DNA of 64,000 nt from Microbacterium sp. SORGH_AS_0969 (GTDB taxonomy: Bacteria > Actinomycetota > Actinomycetes > Actinomycetales > Microbacteriaceae): the NCBI RefSeq assembly GCF_030818255.1, contig NZ_JAUTAG010000001.1:2728001-2792000 (forward strand), written 5' to 3'. Of the stretch, positions 34,844 through 43,998 are shown piece by piece. Position numbers and translations under genes: made by a program. How positions within the stretch are numbered: position 1 is the stretch's first letter; each line of letters opens with the position of its first letter. The notes below the pieces were generated by a model. That model saw only the letters and a program-made list of their open reading frames with translations. It had not been told where the DNA came from and made no database searches.

Positions 34844-35725
34844 ATGAGTCGTATCGGCACGATCTTCAGCCCCTACCCCCACCCGCCCGAGCAGCTGCGC
34901 GACGCCGCGCGCGCGGCGGAAGACGCCGGCATCGAGGAGCTGTGGCTGTGGGAAGACTGCTTCCGCTCCTCCGCTTGGGCCGCCGCAGCCGCCGCCCTGG
35001 CCGTCACCGATCACCTGCGCATCGGCGTCGGGATCGCGCCGTTGCCCCTCCGCAACGTCGCCGCCTCGGCGATGGAGGTCGCGACGATCGAGCGCATGTT
35101 CCCCGGGCGGCTCCTCCCCGGTTTCGGACACGGCGTACAGGACTGGATGCGTCAGGTCGGGGCGAAGGCCGCCTCGCCGCTCACGCTCATGCACGAGCAG
35201 CTCCCCGCCCTCCGCTCGTTGCTCGCGGGCGACACGGTCAGCGCCGAGGGGAGGTACGTCCGACTGCGCGAGGTCGCCCTCGACTGGCCGCCCGCCGAGG
35301 CTCCGCTCGTCTACGCGGCGGCCGAGGGGCCGAAGACGCTGGCTCTCGCCGGTGCCGTCGCCGACGGTGTCATCCTCGACAGCCGGCACACGGTCGACGA
35401 GATCGCCGAGGCCGTCGGCGTGGTGCGGGCGGGGCGAGCGGATGCCGGTCGCGACGGCCGCACCGACGTCGTCGCCTACGTGCTCACGGCCTTCGGTCCC
35501 GACGCCCGCGAAAGGGCAATCGCCGCGGCGGGTGACCGACCCGATGCCGGGGATCGGGTGCTCGCCGGTTCGGTGTCGGAGGTCGCCGACGGCGTCGCCC
35601 GGTTCCAGGCCGCGGGTGTCGACGATGTCGTGCTGCTCCCGACGGATGACGTCGACCTCGCGGCCTTCTACGCCGCGGTCGGTCAGGTGGCGATCGCTGT
35701 CCCGAACGCCGGAGGGGTGTCATGA
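34844..35725 (+). CDS. LLM-class flavin-dependent oxidoreductase, first of a pair
   Basis: 293 residues with the luciferase-like TIM-barrel pattern: GTIFSPYPHPPEQLRDAARA at the N-terminus, IEELWLWEDCF, then LRIGVGIAPLPLRN and ATIERMFPGRLLPGFGHG, the F420/FMN-binding signatures of luciferase-like monooxygenases. In actinobacteria many such proteins use F420. The substrate is unknown. Leaderless start after a RecA-NDp-like promoter. The stop overlaps the next LLM gene by ATGA, so the two products may form a heteromer or act in sequence. Confidence 0.87.
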   Translation: MSRIGTIFSPYPHPPEQLRDAARAAEDAGIEELWLWEDCFRSSAWAAAAAALAVTDHLRIGVGIAPLPLRNVAASAMEVATIERMFPGRLLPGFGHGVQDWMRQVGAKAASPLTLMHEQLPALRSLLAGDTVSAEGRYVRLREVALDWPPAEAPLVYAAAEGPKTLALAGAVADGVILDSRHTVDEIAEAVGVVRAGRADAGRDGRTDVVAYVLTAFGPDARERAIAAAGDRPDAGDRVLAGSVSEVADGVARFQAAGVDDVVLLPTDDVDLAAFYAAVGQVAIAVPNAGGVS

Positions 35726-36498
35726 CCCGCGGTGTCGTCTCGCTCGGACTCGCGGGAGCGCTCGGCCCCGACGCCATCGCGCGCATCGCCCCCGAGGTCG
35801 AGAGAGCCGGGTTCCACGCGCTCTGGATCAACGACACCCCCGACGGCGACGCTCTTGCCGCGCTCGCCGCGGCGGCGACGGTGACGGACCGTCTGCACCT
35901 CGCCACGGGAGTCGTGCCCGTCGACCGTCGACCCGGTGATGAGATCGCCGCGGAGGTGGCATCCCTCGGTCTTCCCCTCGACCGGTTGACGCTGGGCATC
36001 GGGTCCGGCGTGGCGAAAGAGGGGGCACTGGCACGCGTCAGAGACGCGATCGAGGTGCTGCACGGCGCGGGCATGCCGCGTGTGCTCGTCGGCGCGCTCG
36101 GCCCGAAAATGCGCCGCACCGGCGTCGAGCGGGCCGAGGGGGTGCTTCTCAACTGGGTGCCGCCGGTCGAGGCACGCGCGCAGACCGAGGTCCTTCACGA
36201 GGTCGCACCGGCCGCCCATGTCGCCGTTTACGTGAGAACGGCGATCGTTCCCGGCGCCCGAGCACGCCTCGCCGCCGAGACCGAGCGATACGCGTCGTTC
36301 CCGAACTACGCCGCGAATTTCGCGCGGATGGGGGTGGATGCCGCCGACACGACGATCCGCGACGTCACCGAGCTGAGCGGTGCACTCGAGGCGTACACCG
36401 CGGTGACCGACGAGGTCGTGCTCCGCGCGATCGTGCCGGAAGACACGGTGGAGGCCTACGTCGATTTCGTGCGGCGGACGGCACCTTCGCCGAGCTGA
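35722..36498 (+). CDS. LLM-class flavin-dependent oxidoreductase, second of a pair
   Basis: 258 residues, shorter than the usual 290-330. VERAGFHALWINDTPDGD and LHLATGVVPVDRRPGDEIA (quoted in part) correspond to the same barrel strands as in its neighbour, and LDRLTLGIGSGVAKEGALAR is the phosphate-binding region. Ends FVRRTAPSPS. ATGA overlap with the upstream gene. Low identity to that neighbour by eye, so it is not a recent duplicate. Substrate and cofactor (FMN or F420) are unresolved. Confidence 0.85.
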   Translation: MTRGVVSLGLAGALGPDAIARIAPEVERAGFHALWINDTPDGDALAALAAAATVTDRLHLATGVVPVDRRPGDEIAAEVASLGLPLDRLTLGIGSGVAKEGALARVRDAIEVLHGAGMPRVLVGALGPKMRRTGVERAEGVLLNWVPPVEARAQTEVLHEVAPAAHVAVYVRTAIVPGARARLAAETERYASFPNYAANFARMGVDAADTTIRDVTELSGALEAYTAVTDEVVLRAIVPEDTVEAYVDFVRRTAPSPS

Positions 36499-36655
36499 CG
36501 GGAGGGGGCGCCGCCGATCCGTCTTCGCGCGGGCCGACGGCGACAGTCGTCGCACGGTTCTCGCGCCGGCCGATCCGTGCCTGTCGGCGTGCCACGGCGG
36601 TGGCTGCGGGACCCCGCGCGGATGTTCGCCGCGCCGCGCGCCGTAGCATGGGCCC

Positions 36656-37276
36656 ATGCGGCGACTTCCGGTGACCCTCGTGACGATCGCGGCCACTGCG
36701 GCGCTGCTCTCCGCCTGCACCGGTGCGCCGGCGGCCGGGGACGCTCCCACAGGCAACGCCGCGGCGGCCTCGGTCGGCCCACCGCCCGCCACGGAGTCGA
36801 ACCTCGGTTCGGAGCCCACGCCGACGCCCGCGTCCACACCGGACGCCGCCTCGATCGCCCAAGCCGATGCGTGGCTCGGCGCGATCGCACTGCCCGCGGG
36901 GGCGGTGCGCACGGACGACAACACCCGGTTGTACACGTCGTTCGCCGGATGGATCTGCGCCCCCATCGCGGGGCGTCACGGGGAATGGCTCGTCCCGAAC
37001 ACCGGTGTGGACGAGACGATCGAATGGATTCGCGATAACCCGCCCGCCGGTCTCAAGGCCACGACCGGGGGCGGCTCATTCGGCGACGCCCCGCCGCCGA
37101 CCTCCGCCACCGTCGCCTTCACCCCGGAAGACCTCTCCCAGCAGGGCGTCCTCTTCCGGGTGGATCGGAGAGGTTCCAGCGTCGCGGTGCAAGCCGACGT
37201 CGTCGCGCTCGGCTCGACCTCGGTGTGCCCGACGCCCGATCCCGGCACCAGCTTCGGTCTTCCCGGTCAGGGCTGA
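36656..37276 (+). CDS. Putative lipoprotein of unknown function
   Basis: 206 residues. The signal MRRLPVTLVTIAATAALLSAC ends in the lipobox LLSAC with the lipidated Cys at residue 21. A Pro/Thr/Ala-rich linker (about 22-60) follows, then a domain with two Cys (WICAPIAG and STSVCPTP) that could pair. No family recognised. ATG 36656 lies 6 bases after TAGCAT, a leaderless start. It stands alone between the LLM operon and a convergent Nudix gene. Confidence 0.8.
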   Translation: MRRLPVTLVTIAATAALLSACTGAPAAGDAPTGNAAAASVGPPPATESNLGSEPTPTPASTPDAASIAQADAWLGAIALPAGAVRTDDNTRLYTSFAGWICAPIAGRHGEWLVPNTGVDETIEWIRDNPPAGLKATTGGGSFGDAPPPTSATVAFTPEDLSQQGVLFRVDRRGSSVAVQADVVALGSTSVCPTPDPGTSFGLPGQG

Positions 37277-37384
37277 TCCGGCGCGGGTGAGACTTCGATT
37301 CAGCAGCGTGGGCCCACGCGGTCGCACTCGTCGAGCGCGAACTGCCGGGGAGGAAGGACTTCTCGCACCGTCCTGACGCAGGGG

Positions 37385-38314
37385 CTACCGGACCATCCTC
37401 AGGGTTCGGGGGATCGGCCCGAACGTCGATACGGCGCCGTCGGGGCGGAACCCGTTGCGTCGGTAGAACGCCTCAGCACGCGGATTGTCCGCCGCGACCC
37501 AGAGCGATGCGTGCCGGTCTGCGATCACAGCGTCGAGCAGCGCCTGCCCGGCACCATTGCCGTGCGCCGACGAGAGGACGTAGAGCGCCGTCACTTCCTC
37601 GGGACGCACGGCCTCGGGCTCGGGCGTCCGTTGCGCGGCGGCGAAGCCGATGATCTCGCCGTCGGCCACCGCGACCATCGGGGGTGTGGCGGTGTCTTCG
37701 AGGGCAGTCGTCCACATCTCGATCCGACGCTCGACGGCGAACCAGGGGTTCGTTTCGGGGTCGTCGACGAACTTGCCATAGGTCTCGCGCCAGGACCTCG
37801 CGTGCACGCGGGCGATGGCCGTGGCATCCTCAGGGGTGGCCGGACGGATGACGACGACCTCCGGCCCCACCCCGGCGTCCGCGATCACTCGATCGATCCA
37901 GTCCCTGCGGGGGAGCGCGGCGATCTCGCCGCGCGCGAACCACCCCACCTCGAGAAGCTCGTCCTGGTCGGCGACGGCCGCGCTCAGCAGCTCGCAGTCG
38001 TAGGCGGTGGTCACGTATCCGACCTGATCGCCGTTCGGGTAGGTGACCATCATGGGTTCCCCACCATAAACGCCGACGATCGCGCGGATGCGCACGGCGG
38101 CTCCGGTTTCTTCGCCGACCTCGCGGTGCAGGGCCTCGGCCGGCTCTTCGCCGGGTTCCACCGCTCCGCCCATCAGGCTCCACAGCCCGGAGTGACGGTG
38201 GCGGGCCAGGAGGAACCGATCCCGGTCCCGGATCACCGCGGTCACTCCCGGCAGGAGCAGTAGGTCGGTTCCGATGCGCGAGCGGATCGAGGCGATGTAG
38301 TCCGAGACGGGCAT
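37385..38314 (-). CDS. Nudix hydrolase-GNAT acetyltransferase fusion
   Basis: 309 residues. Residues about 18-150 form a Nudix domain with a complete Nudix box, G-x5-E-x7-REVGEETG (GGAVEPGEEPAEALHREVGE). Residues about 160-309 form a GNAT domain: IRPATPEDATAIARVH at its start, LYVLSSAHGNGAGQALLDA as the acetyl-CoA pyrophosphate loop, and NPRAEAFYRRNGF late. A Nudix enzyme cleaves a nucleoside diphosphate-linked compound; the GNAT half transfers an acyl group. The fusion suggests a shared metabolite, possibly an aminoacyl or aminoglycoside-like compound, not identifiable here. Leaderless start (TAAACT, 6 bases before ATG). Confidence 0.88.
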   Translation of the reverse strand: MPVSDYIASIRSRIGTDLLLLPGVTAVIRDRDRFLLARHRHSGLWSLMGGAVEPGEEPAEALHREVGEETGAAVRIRAIVGVYGGEPMMVTYPNGDQVGYVTTAYDCELLSAAVADQDELLEVGWFARGEIAALPRRDWIDRVIADAGVGPEVVVIRPATPEDATAIARVHARSWRETYGKFVDDPETNPWFAVERRIEMWTTALEDTATPPMVAVADGEIIGFAAAQRTPEPEAVRPEEVTALYVLSSAHGNGAGQALLDAVIADRHASLWVAADNPRAEAFYRRNGFRPDGAVSTFGPIPRTLRMVR

Positions 38315-38405
38315 GCGGCGAGTTTAGGGAACGCGACGCACGCCGCACGCCGACAACGCTCGCGCGACCGGCCCTCGACCGCGTCGTGAGTGAAAGACTG
38401 ACCGG

Positions 38406-38813
38406 ATGCCACGCCCCCGAGGTCTCACCATCCGCTCCGTCGCGCGCGGCGGCCTGGCCCTGCTCCTGGTCGGCGCCGGCGTCAGCCACCTGACGTGGGG
38501 TCGTCGCGGCTACCGCATCGTCGTGCCCGGCTGGGCGACGAGAATGCTCCACACCGACAAGGACGCCATCGTCGTGGCATCCGGAGCGGCCGAAGTGCTC
38601 CTCGGCACCGCGCTCATCGCGCTCCCGCGAGAACGCGGACGAGTCGGCGCGGCGATCGCCGCGTTCTTCGTCGCGGTGTTCCCCGGCAACGTGCACCAGT
38701 GGCGCACGGGTCGATCGGCACCCGGCCTGAACACCGATCGCGCGCGGTTCGTCCGGCTCTTCCTGCAGGTCCCGCTCGTGGCGTGGGCCTGGTGGGCGAC
38801 GCGTCGGCGCTGA
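38406..38813 (+). CDS. DoxX-like small membrane protein
   Basis: 135 residues with four hydrophobic segments: GGLALLLVGAGVSHLTWG, IVVASGAAEVLLGTALIALP, GAAIAAFFVAVFPGNVHQW and LFLQVPLVAWAWWA. The motif SGAAEVLLG followed by a PGNVHQW-type loop is typical of DoxX-like proteins. Function unknown. ATG 38406 follows AAGACT by 6 bases, so it may be leaderless. Divergent from the Nudix-GNAT gene. Confidence 0.75.
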   Translation: MPRPRGLTIRSVARGGLALLLVGAGVSHLTWGRRGYRIVVPGWATRMLHTDKDAIVVASGAAEVLLGTALIALPRERGRVGAAIAAFFVAVFPGNVHQWRTGRSAPGLNTDRARFVRLFLQVPLVAWAWWATRRR

Positions 38814-38907
38814 CGTCGCGCCGAGTTCCGCTCTCGCCGCGGGACGCTCCGCGCCCCGCCCCGCCGCCCTCCACCCGCAACGGCGACCGCAGACGACGCG
38901 GGATGCT

Positions 38908-40554
38908 CTACGCCGCCTCCCCGAGCTCCAGGATGCCGTTCTCGAACGCGGCGCGGGCGAGGACCTTGTAGCCGTGTTCGGGGAAGAAGACCGTCAGCCG
39001 GTCGTCCTCGATGCCCATGACGGTGCCGGTCCCGAACTCCGCGTGTTCGACGGTCGAGTCGACGCGGATCCCGCCGTCGTCGGTCGCTCCCGTGGCCTCG
39101 ATCGGCGCGACGTCACCGCCATCGCAGCGGTCGCAGGAACCGCACGATGCGGGGCTCTCGACACCGAAGTACTCCAGCAGAGCGCGGCGGCGGCAGTGCG
39201 TGGTCTCGGCGTAGCCGCGCATGATCTCGATGCGCGAGGCACGGATGCGCTCCTCGGCCTCGTCGCGCTCGCGCACGGCAGCGACGGCGTCGCCGGCCGA
39301 GACCTTCTTCTGCACGGAGACGCCCTCGGCTCCCGACACGGCCAGACCGCTCGCGACGAGTTGGTTGAGCACGCGCCCGATGACTCGCACGGAACGACCA
39401 CTCCGCTCAGCGACGTCTTTCGCCCGGAGCGGCTTGCGCGAGCGGCGCAGCACATCCCAGACACCGGCGATGTCGCTGCGCTTCGTGTGCCCGCCGGCGA
39501 AGAACGACCGCAGCGAGAAGTCCTCGGCGCGATAGTGGAGGATCGCCCGCGCGGGCTGACCGTCGCGAGCGGCGCGGCCGATCTCCTGCGCGTATGCATC
39601 CAGCGACTCGGTCACGTCGGCGTGCACGACGAGGCGGACGTCGCTCTTGTCCACACCCATTCCGAACGCCGAGGTGGCGACGACGACGTCGAGCTCGCCG
39701 GCGCTCCACGCGGAATGCACCTCGTCGCGTCGCTTCTGCGCCATCGCGCCGTGGTAGGCGGCCGCCCGGAGCCCGAGCTCACCCAACTCGTCCGCGTACA
39801 GCTCGGTGCCCTTGCGCGTGGCAACGTAGAGGAGCGCAGGGCCCTCGGCGTCCTGAACGTCCGCGAGCACGGCGCGACGCTTGTCGGCGTCGTGCTCGTG
39901 GCGGCGGACCGCCATGTGGATCTCGGGGCGGTCCATGCCACGTACCTCGAGGTGGGGATCGCGCATGCCGAGGCTCGAGACGATGTCGTCGCGGACAGGG
40001 GCGGATGCCGTCGCCGTCAGCGCCAGCACCGGAGGATGCCCGAGTGCCTCGACGGCATCGCCGATGCGCGCGTAGTCGGGGCGGAAGTCGTGTCCCCAGG
40101 CCGACACGCAGTGCGCTTCGTCGACCACCACCAGCCGCACGTCGGAGCGCGCGAGTCGCTCGAACACCTCGGCGTTGGCGAGCTGCTCCGGCGCGAGGAA
40201 CGCGTACACGGCGTCTTCGCCCTCGATCGCCGCCCACGCGGCCTTCCGTGCCGAGGCGCTCGTGCGGGAATTCAGCGCGACGGCGGCGGGAGCGTCGGGG
40301 GCGGCGTCGATCGAGTCGATCTGGTCGCGCTGCAATGCCAGGAGGGGCGAGATGACCACGGTCGTGCCGCCCAGCTCGCACCCGGCGATCTGGTAAACCG
40401 CCGACTTGCCCGCGCCCGTCGGGAACACCACGAGCGTGTCGCGCCCGCCCACGACGGCGTCGATCGCCTCGGCCTGGCCGGGCAGCAGGTCGTCCCAGCC
40501 GAACACCTCGCGGGCGGTGCGGGCGGACTGTTCGAGGGTGGCGGGTGCGTTCAC
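38908..40554 (-). CDS. recQ: RecQ-family ATP-dependent DNA helicase
   Basis: 548 residues. Helicase motifs are intact: FPTGAGKSAVYQ (I), VVDEAHCVSAWGHDFRPDY (II plus the RecQ aromatic loop), ALTATAS (III), ATSAFGMGVDK (V) and QEIGRAARDGQPA (VI). The zinc-binding domain has HCRRRALLEYFG followed by CGSCDRC. No HRDC domain follows; instead there is a short C-terminal beta domain, so it is the short actinobacterial form. It unwinds 3'-tailed DNA in recombination and repair. GTG 40554. Its promoter and that of the divergent DNA ligase carry the same RecA-NDp-like motif. Confidence 0.92.
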   Translation of the reverse strand: MNAPATLEQSARTAREVFGWDDLLPGQAEAIDAVVGGRDTLVVFPTGAGKSAVYQIAGCELGGTTVVISPLLALQRDQIDSIDAAPDAPAAVALNSRTSASARKAAWAAIEGEDAVYAFLAPEQLANAEVFERLARSDVRLVVVDEAHCVSAWGHDFRPDYARIGDAVEALGHPPVLALTATASAPVRDDIVSSLGMRDPHLEVRGMDRPEIHMAVRRHEHDADKRRAVLADVQDAEGPALLYVATRKGTELYADELGELGLRAAAYHGAMAQKRRDEVHSAWSAGELDVVVATSAFGMGVDKSDVRLVVHADVTESLDAYAQEIGRAARDGQPARAILHYRAEDFSLRSFFAGGHTKRSDIAGVWDVLRRSRKPLRAKDVAERSGRSVRVIGRVLNQLVASGLAVSGAEGVSVQKKVSAGDAVAAVRERDEAEERIRASRIEIMRGYAETTHCRRRALLEYFGVESPASCGSCDRCDGGDVAPIEATGATDDGGIRVDSTVEHAEFGTGTVMGIEDDRLTVFFPEHGYKVLARAAFENGILELGEAA

Positions 40555-40581
40555 GGTGCCTCATTCCTGGGGAAGACCCCC

Positions 40582-40604
40582 AGCACACCCTGAACCTCCG
40601 ACAT
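40582..40604 (-). promoter_or_regulatory. RecA-NDp/PafBC-like promoter of recQ
   Basis: Minus strand: ATGTCGGAG, 8 bases, TGTGCT (a weak -10). Together with the ligase promoter it forms a 17-bp perfect inverted repeat, CCTCCGACATCGCCTCG at 40595-40611 and its inverse at 40724-40740. The mRNA has a leader of about 20 bases. Confidence 0.5.
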
Positions 40605-40730
40605 CGCCTCGGGGGTTGCGAGCAGGGGGCGCGTATGGAAGACCGGGCCGTCACCCGCCTTGTAGGGCCCGCCGTCCCGGCATCCGGCTCGACGTGCCAT
40701 GGCGGTCGCGGTCGCGCAAGCGTCGAGGCG

Positions 40731-40753
40731 ATGTCGGAGGGGGATGCCAGGAT
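40731..40753 (+). promoter_or_regulatory. RecA-NDp/PafBC-like promoter of the ATP-dependent DNA ligase
   Basis: ATGTCGGAG, 8 bases, CAGGAT, 6 bases, ATG at 40760. This is the right arm of the 17-bp inverted repeat shared with recQ. Confidence 0.65.
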
Positions 40754-40759
40754 GCCGAC

Positions 40760-42364
40760 ATGCTCTTCGGCGACATCGAAACGGCCCTCGCGGCAGTGAC
40801 GAGCACGCGCTCGCGCCTGGCCAAAGTCGACGCCCTGGCCGCCCTGCTCCGCGACCTCGAGCCGGACGAGATCGTTCCGGCGGTGGGTCTGCTCACGGCG
40901 TCTCCCCGGCAGGGCCGGCTCGGCGTCGGGTGGCGCACGCTGTCCGCGCGCGGTGGGTCGCACGCGGCGGATTCGACCCTCACGATCGGCGAGGTCGACG
41001 AGGCGTTCTCGCGTCTCGTCGAGATCGGCGGAGCGGGATCCGCTGCCGCGCGCACGGTCCTCCTCGACGACCTCGCGTCTCGCGCGACCGCGAGCGAGTG
41101 GCAGCCCCTGGTCCGGATCATGACGGGCGAGCTGCGGACCGGCGCCCTCGAGGGCGTCCTGCAGGATGCCATCGCGCGAGCCGCAGAACGCGACGGCGCC
41201 GCGGTGCGGCGGGCCGCCATGCTGTCGGGCGATCTGGGTGAGACCGCCGTGATCGCCCTGACCGGCTCGGTCGATGACCTCACCGCCGTCGGGCTCGTGG
41301 TCGGCCGCGGCGTCCAGCCCATGCTGGCGTCCACCGCCGCGACCGTGGCGGAGGCTCTGGATGCCGCGGGCCGAGCGTCGGTGGAGTACAAGCTCGACGG
41401 TGCGCGGGTCCAGGTGCACCGGCACGGCGATGAGGTGCGCGTGTTCACCCGGACGCTCGCCGACGTCACGCACCGCGTGCCTGAGATCGTCGAGGTGGCG
41501 CGATCGCTCCCCGTCGACGACGTGATCCTGGACGGAGAGACGCTCTCCCTCGACGGCGACGGCGCCCCGCGCCCGTTCCAAGACACGATGGCGCGCTTCG
41601 GCGCCGAAACGGCCCGCGAGATCGCTCTGCGGCCGTGGTTCTTCGACATCCTGCACGTCGACGGTCGTGACCTCATCGACGAACCGCTCGAGGCGCGACT
41701 CGACGAACTGGAACGCGTCGCGGGGGAGTACCGCATCCCGGCGCTTCTGACCGACGACGCAGATGACGCCGATGCCTTCGCCCGTGCGGCGCTCGATGCG
41801 GGGCATGAGGGCGTGATGGTGAAAGGTCTCGACGCGCCGTACGCCGCCGGGAGGCTGGGGAAGAGCTGGCTCAAGGTCAAACCGGTGCACACATTCGACC
41901 TGGTGGTGCTCGGCGTCGAGCGAGGGTCCGGACGCCGCGCGGAGTGGCTGTCCAACCTGCATCTCGGGGCGCGTGACCCCGAGGGTACGTTCGGCGACCC
42001 CGGCGGCTTCGTGATGGTGGGCAAGACCTTCAAAGGGCTGACCGACGAACTCCTGCGGTGGCAGACCGCGCACTTCGCCGACCGCGCGACCGGTGAGGTG
42101 CCCGGCGGCATCCGCGTCGTCCCGGATACCGTGGTCGAGATCGCGATCGACGGGGTTCAGCGGTCGGTGCGGTATCCCGGCGGGATCGCCCTGCGCTTCG
42201 CCCGTGTGAAGGCCTACCGCCCCGACAAACCGGCGGTCGAGGCCGACACGATCAGCACCCTCCGGGCGATGCTTCCGGGTGGTGGTGCCGGAGCGGATGC
42301 CGAAGAACCGACGGGCGACCGAGGCGGAGCGGCGACCTCCGCCGACGAGAGGACGACACGATGA
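40760..42364 (+). CDS. lig: ATP-dependent DNA ligase (LigB type)
   Basis: 534 residues. An N-terminal helical DNA-binding domain (1-200) precedes the adenylation domain with the nucleotidyl-lysine in VEYKLDGARVQVHR (motif I) and later motifs ILDGETLSLD (III), GHEGVMVKGLDAPY (IV) and SWLKVKPVHTFDLVVLG (V). An OB domain follows. It seals nicks using ATP and is accessory to the essential NAD-dependent LigA. Leaderless start with a DNA-damage-type promoter; divergent from recQ. The last codons overlap the next gene by ATGA. Confidence 0.92.
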   Translation: MLFGDIETALAAVTSTRSRLAKVDALAALLRDLEPDEIVPAVGLLTASPRQGRLGVGWRTLSARGGSHAADSTLTIGEVDEAFSRLVEIGGAGSAAARTVLLDDLASRATASEWQPLVRIMTGELRTGALEGVLQDAIARAAERDGAAVRRAAMLSGDLGETAVIALTGSVDDLTAVGLVVGRGVQPMLASTAATVAEALDAAGRASVEYKLDGARVQVHRHGDEVRVFTRTLADVTHRVPEIVEVARSLPVDDVILDGETLSLDGDGAPRPFQDTMARFGAETAREIALRPWFFDILHVDGRDLIDEPLEARLDELERVAGEYRIPALLTDDADDADAFARAALDAGHEGVMVKGLDAPYAAGRLGKSWLKVKPVHTFDLVVLGVERGSGRRAEWLSNLHLGARDPEGTFGDPGGFVMVGKTFKGLTDELLRWQTAHFADRATGEVPGGIRVVPDTVVEIAIDGVQRSVRYPGGIALRFARVKAYRPDKPAVEADTISTLRAMLPGGGAGADAEEPTGDRGGAATSADERTTR

Positions 42365-42987
42365 GTCTGGCTCCCTGGCTCGACGGCGAACTGGGCTACC
42401 GCAGCTTCGGTACACCGGGCGCCCCGCGGGCGGTTTTCGTCCTGCGTACGGGCGATGTCTCGACGACGGATCCCGATGCGCGCGTGACCTCGGGGTATGA
42501 CGTGCGGGTCGTGGCGGTGGGGCTCGACGCCCCCGAACTCGAGGATCCGCCGGTGTTCGGCGGACAGACGCCCGCGGGCCTGACCGTCGAAGCGCTGCGC
42601 GATCTCCTCGAGCGTGAGGCTCCCGGCGCGACTGTGGGACTCGTGGGGGAGCGGGCGGCCGGACCGATAGCGATCTACCTCGCCGCGGCGATGGGGCCGG
42701 TCGTCGACCGCCTCGCGATCGTCGGCGTGGCGAGTCCGTCCGACCCCTTGAGCCGAGACCTGCGGACCCCTCTCCTCGACCATCTCGACGCGGAAGCGCT
42801 CGTGATCGTCGGGGGAGAGGGGCCCGCGGCGGTCGCCGACGCCGAGTGGTACGTCGGGCGCATGCGGGCGGCCGAGATGGATGTCGTGCCCGACGACGAG
42901 ATCGGCTCGGTCAACGGCGAGGTGACCCTCACGGCGGTTTGGGAGCGCGTTCTCGCCCATGTCGCCCCGGGCGCCGCGCGTCGATGA
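42361..42987 (+). CDS. Alpha/beta-hydrolase-like protein of unknown function
   Basis: 208 residues. It has alternating hydrophobic strands and a GERAAGP turn (about residue 96) in the place where alpha/beta hydrolases have the nucleophile elbow, but the Ser is replaced by Arg/Ala (GLVGERAAG). Late acidic and DAEALVIVGGEGPA strands fit the same fold. It is therefore probably a catalytically dead or unrelated Rossmann-like protein. Co-translated with the ligase (ATGA overlap), so it may assist it, or merely be carried along. Confidence 0.65.
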   Translation: MSLAPWLDGELGYRSFGTPGAPRAVFVLRTGDVSTTDPDARVTSGYDVRVVAVGLDAPELEDPPVFGGQTPAGLTVEALRDLLEREAPGATVGLVGERAAGPIAIYLAAAMGPVVDRLAIVGVASPSDPLSRDLRTPLLDHLDAEALVIVGGEGPAAVADAEWYVGRMRAAEMDVVPDDEIGSVNGEVTLTAVWERVLAHVAPGAARR

Positions 42988-43082
42988 TTCGCCGCTGATG
43001 TCGGCTCAGCTCCGCCGACGCGTTGCGGGATGGACCGCGCGCTCTCGAGTCGCCGACGAATCAACGGCGGGATTGCGCCGGG

Positions 43083-43943
43083 TCAGCCTCGCGACACCGC
43101 CTTGACCTGCACGACGTTCGACTCCTCGTCGACCTCGACGTGGTCCGTCTGCGCCTTCAAGAAGTCCGAGAAGCTCCGGAACCCGAGCGCCTTCTCGCTG
43201 AACGAGGGATCGAGGCGCTTCATGAGGTCCTTCACGGCGGAGGCGTGCAGCCATTCGCCGTCGGCGCGCTCGCCCTCGAGCTGCATCGCGCGGTCGAGCA
43301 GGTCGACCGCCGGGTCCTTCGAGCGCTTGCGGGCGCGCGGCCGCGACGGCGCGGCATCCTTCTTCGTCTCCGCCAGGTTCGGGATGCCGGGAAGCGAATC
43401 GTACGAATCGAACCGGTCGCACGCCGCGGCGAGCGACTTGGCCGTGGAACCGGCCACGCCGACGCCCACGACGTAGCGCCCGAGTCGCTTGCAGCGCTGG
43501 GCCAGGGGAACGTAGTCGCTGTCGCCGGCGACGATGACGACGTGGGTGAGGTCGGGCAGGCGGAACATGTCTTCGACGGCATCCACCGCGAGGCGGATGT
43601 CGGCGCCGTTCTTCGCATACGCGGCCGCGGGGAAGAGCTGAACGAGGTCGACCGCGCGCGCCACCAGCTGCGACCGGTACTCTGCGTTCACGGGGGCCGA
43701 CCAGTCGGCGTAGGCGCGCGTGAGCACGAGTGTGCCGAACGATGCCGCGTAGTCGATGACGGCGCCGACGTCGATGGTCGCCTTGGTGAGCCGGTCGGCG
43801 ATCTCGGGGTCCATCGGGTTCTCGGCGATCTTCTGCCGGTCGCGCGAGTAGGCGTTGCGGCCGTGCACCCGGTCGTACCAGGACATGACGATGTTGTCGA
43901 AGTCGAGATAGACGGCGACGCGGGCGCTCTGCGTTTCGGGCAT
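43083..43943 (-). CDS. NYN-domain nuclease with C-terminal OST-HTH domain
   Basis: 286 residues. VAVYLDFDNIVMSWYDRVHG (about 9-28) carries the first acidic pair of the PIN-like NYN domain; KNGADIRLAVDAVEDMF and VVIVAGDSDYVPLAQRCKRLG supply the other metal-binding Asp residues. After a basic linker, residues about 205-280 (ADGEWLHASAVKDLMKRLDPSFSEKALGF; part quoted) match an OST-HTH/LOTUS RNA-binding domain. It is predicted to cut or bind RNA. ATG 43943 is 7 bases after GAGACT, so leaderless. It is preceded by the repeat array at 44.0-44.7 kb. Confidence 0.85.
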   Translation of the reverse strand: MPETQSARVAVYLDFDNIVMSWYDRVHGRNAYSRDRQKIAENPMDPEIADRLTKATIDVGAVIDYAASFGTLVLTRAYADWSAPVNAEYRSQLVARAVDLVQLFPAAAYAKNGADIRLAVDAVEDMFRLPDLTHVVIVAGDSDYVPLAQRCKRLGRYVVGVGVAGSTAKSLAAACDRFDSYDSLPGIPNLAETKKDAAPSRPRARKRSKDPAVDLLDRAMQLEGERADGEWLHASAVKDLMKRLDPSFSEKALGFRSFSDFLKAQTDHVEVDEESNVVQVKAVSRG

Positions 43944-43998
43944 GGCATCCAGTCTCACCCGTCGGAGCGGCCAGGGCCAGTCCGCGGTCGGTCGCCGG

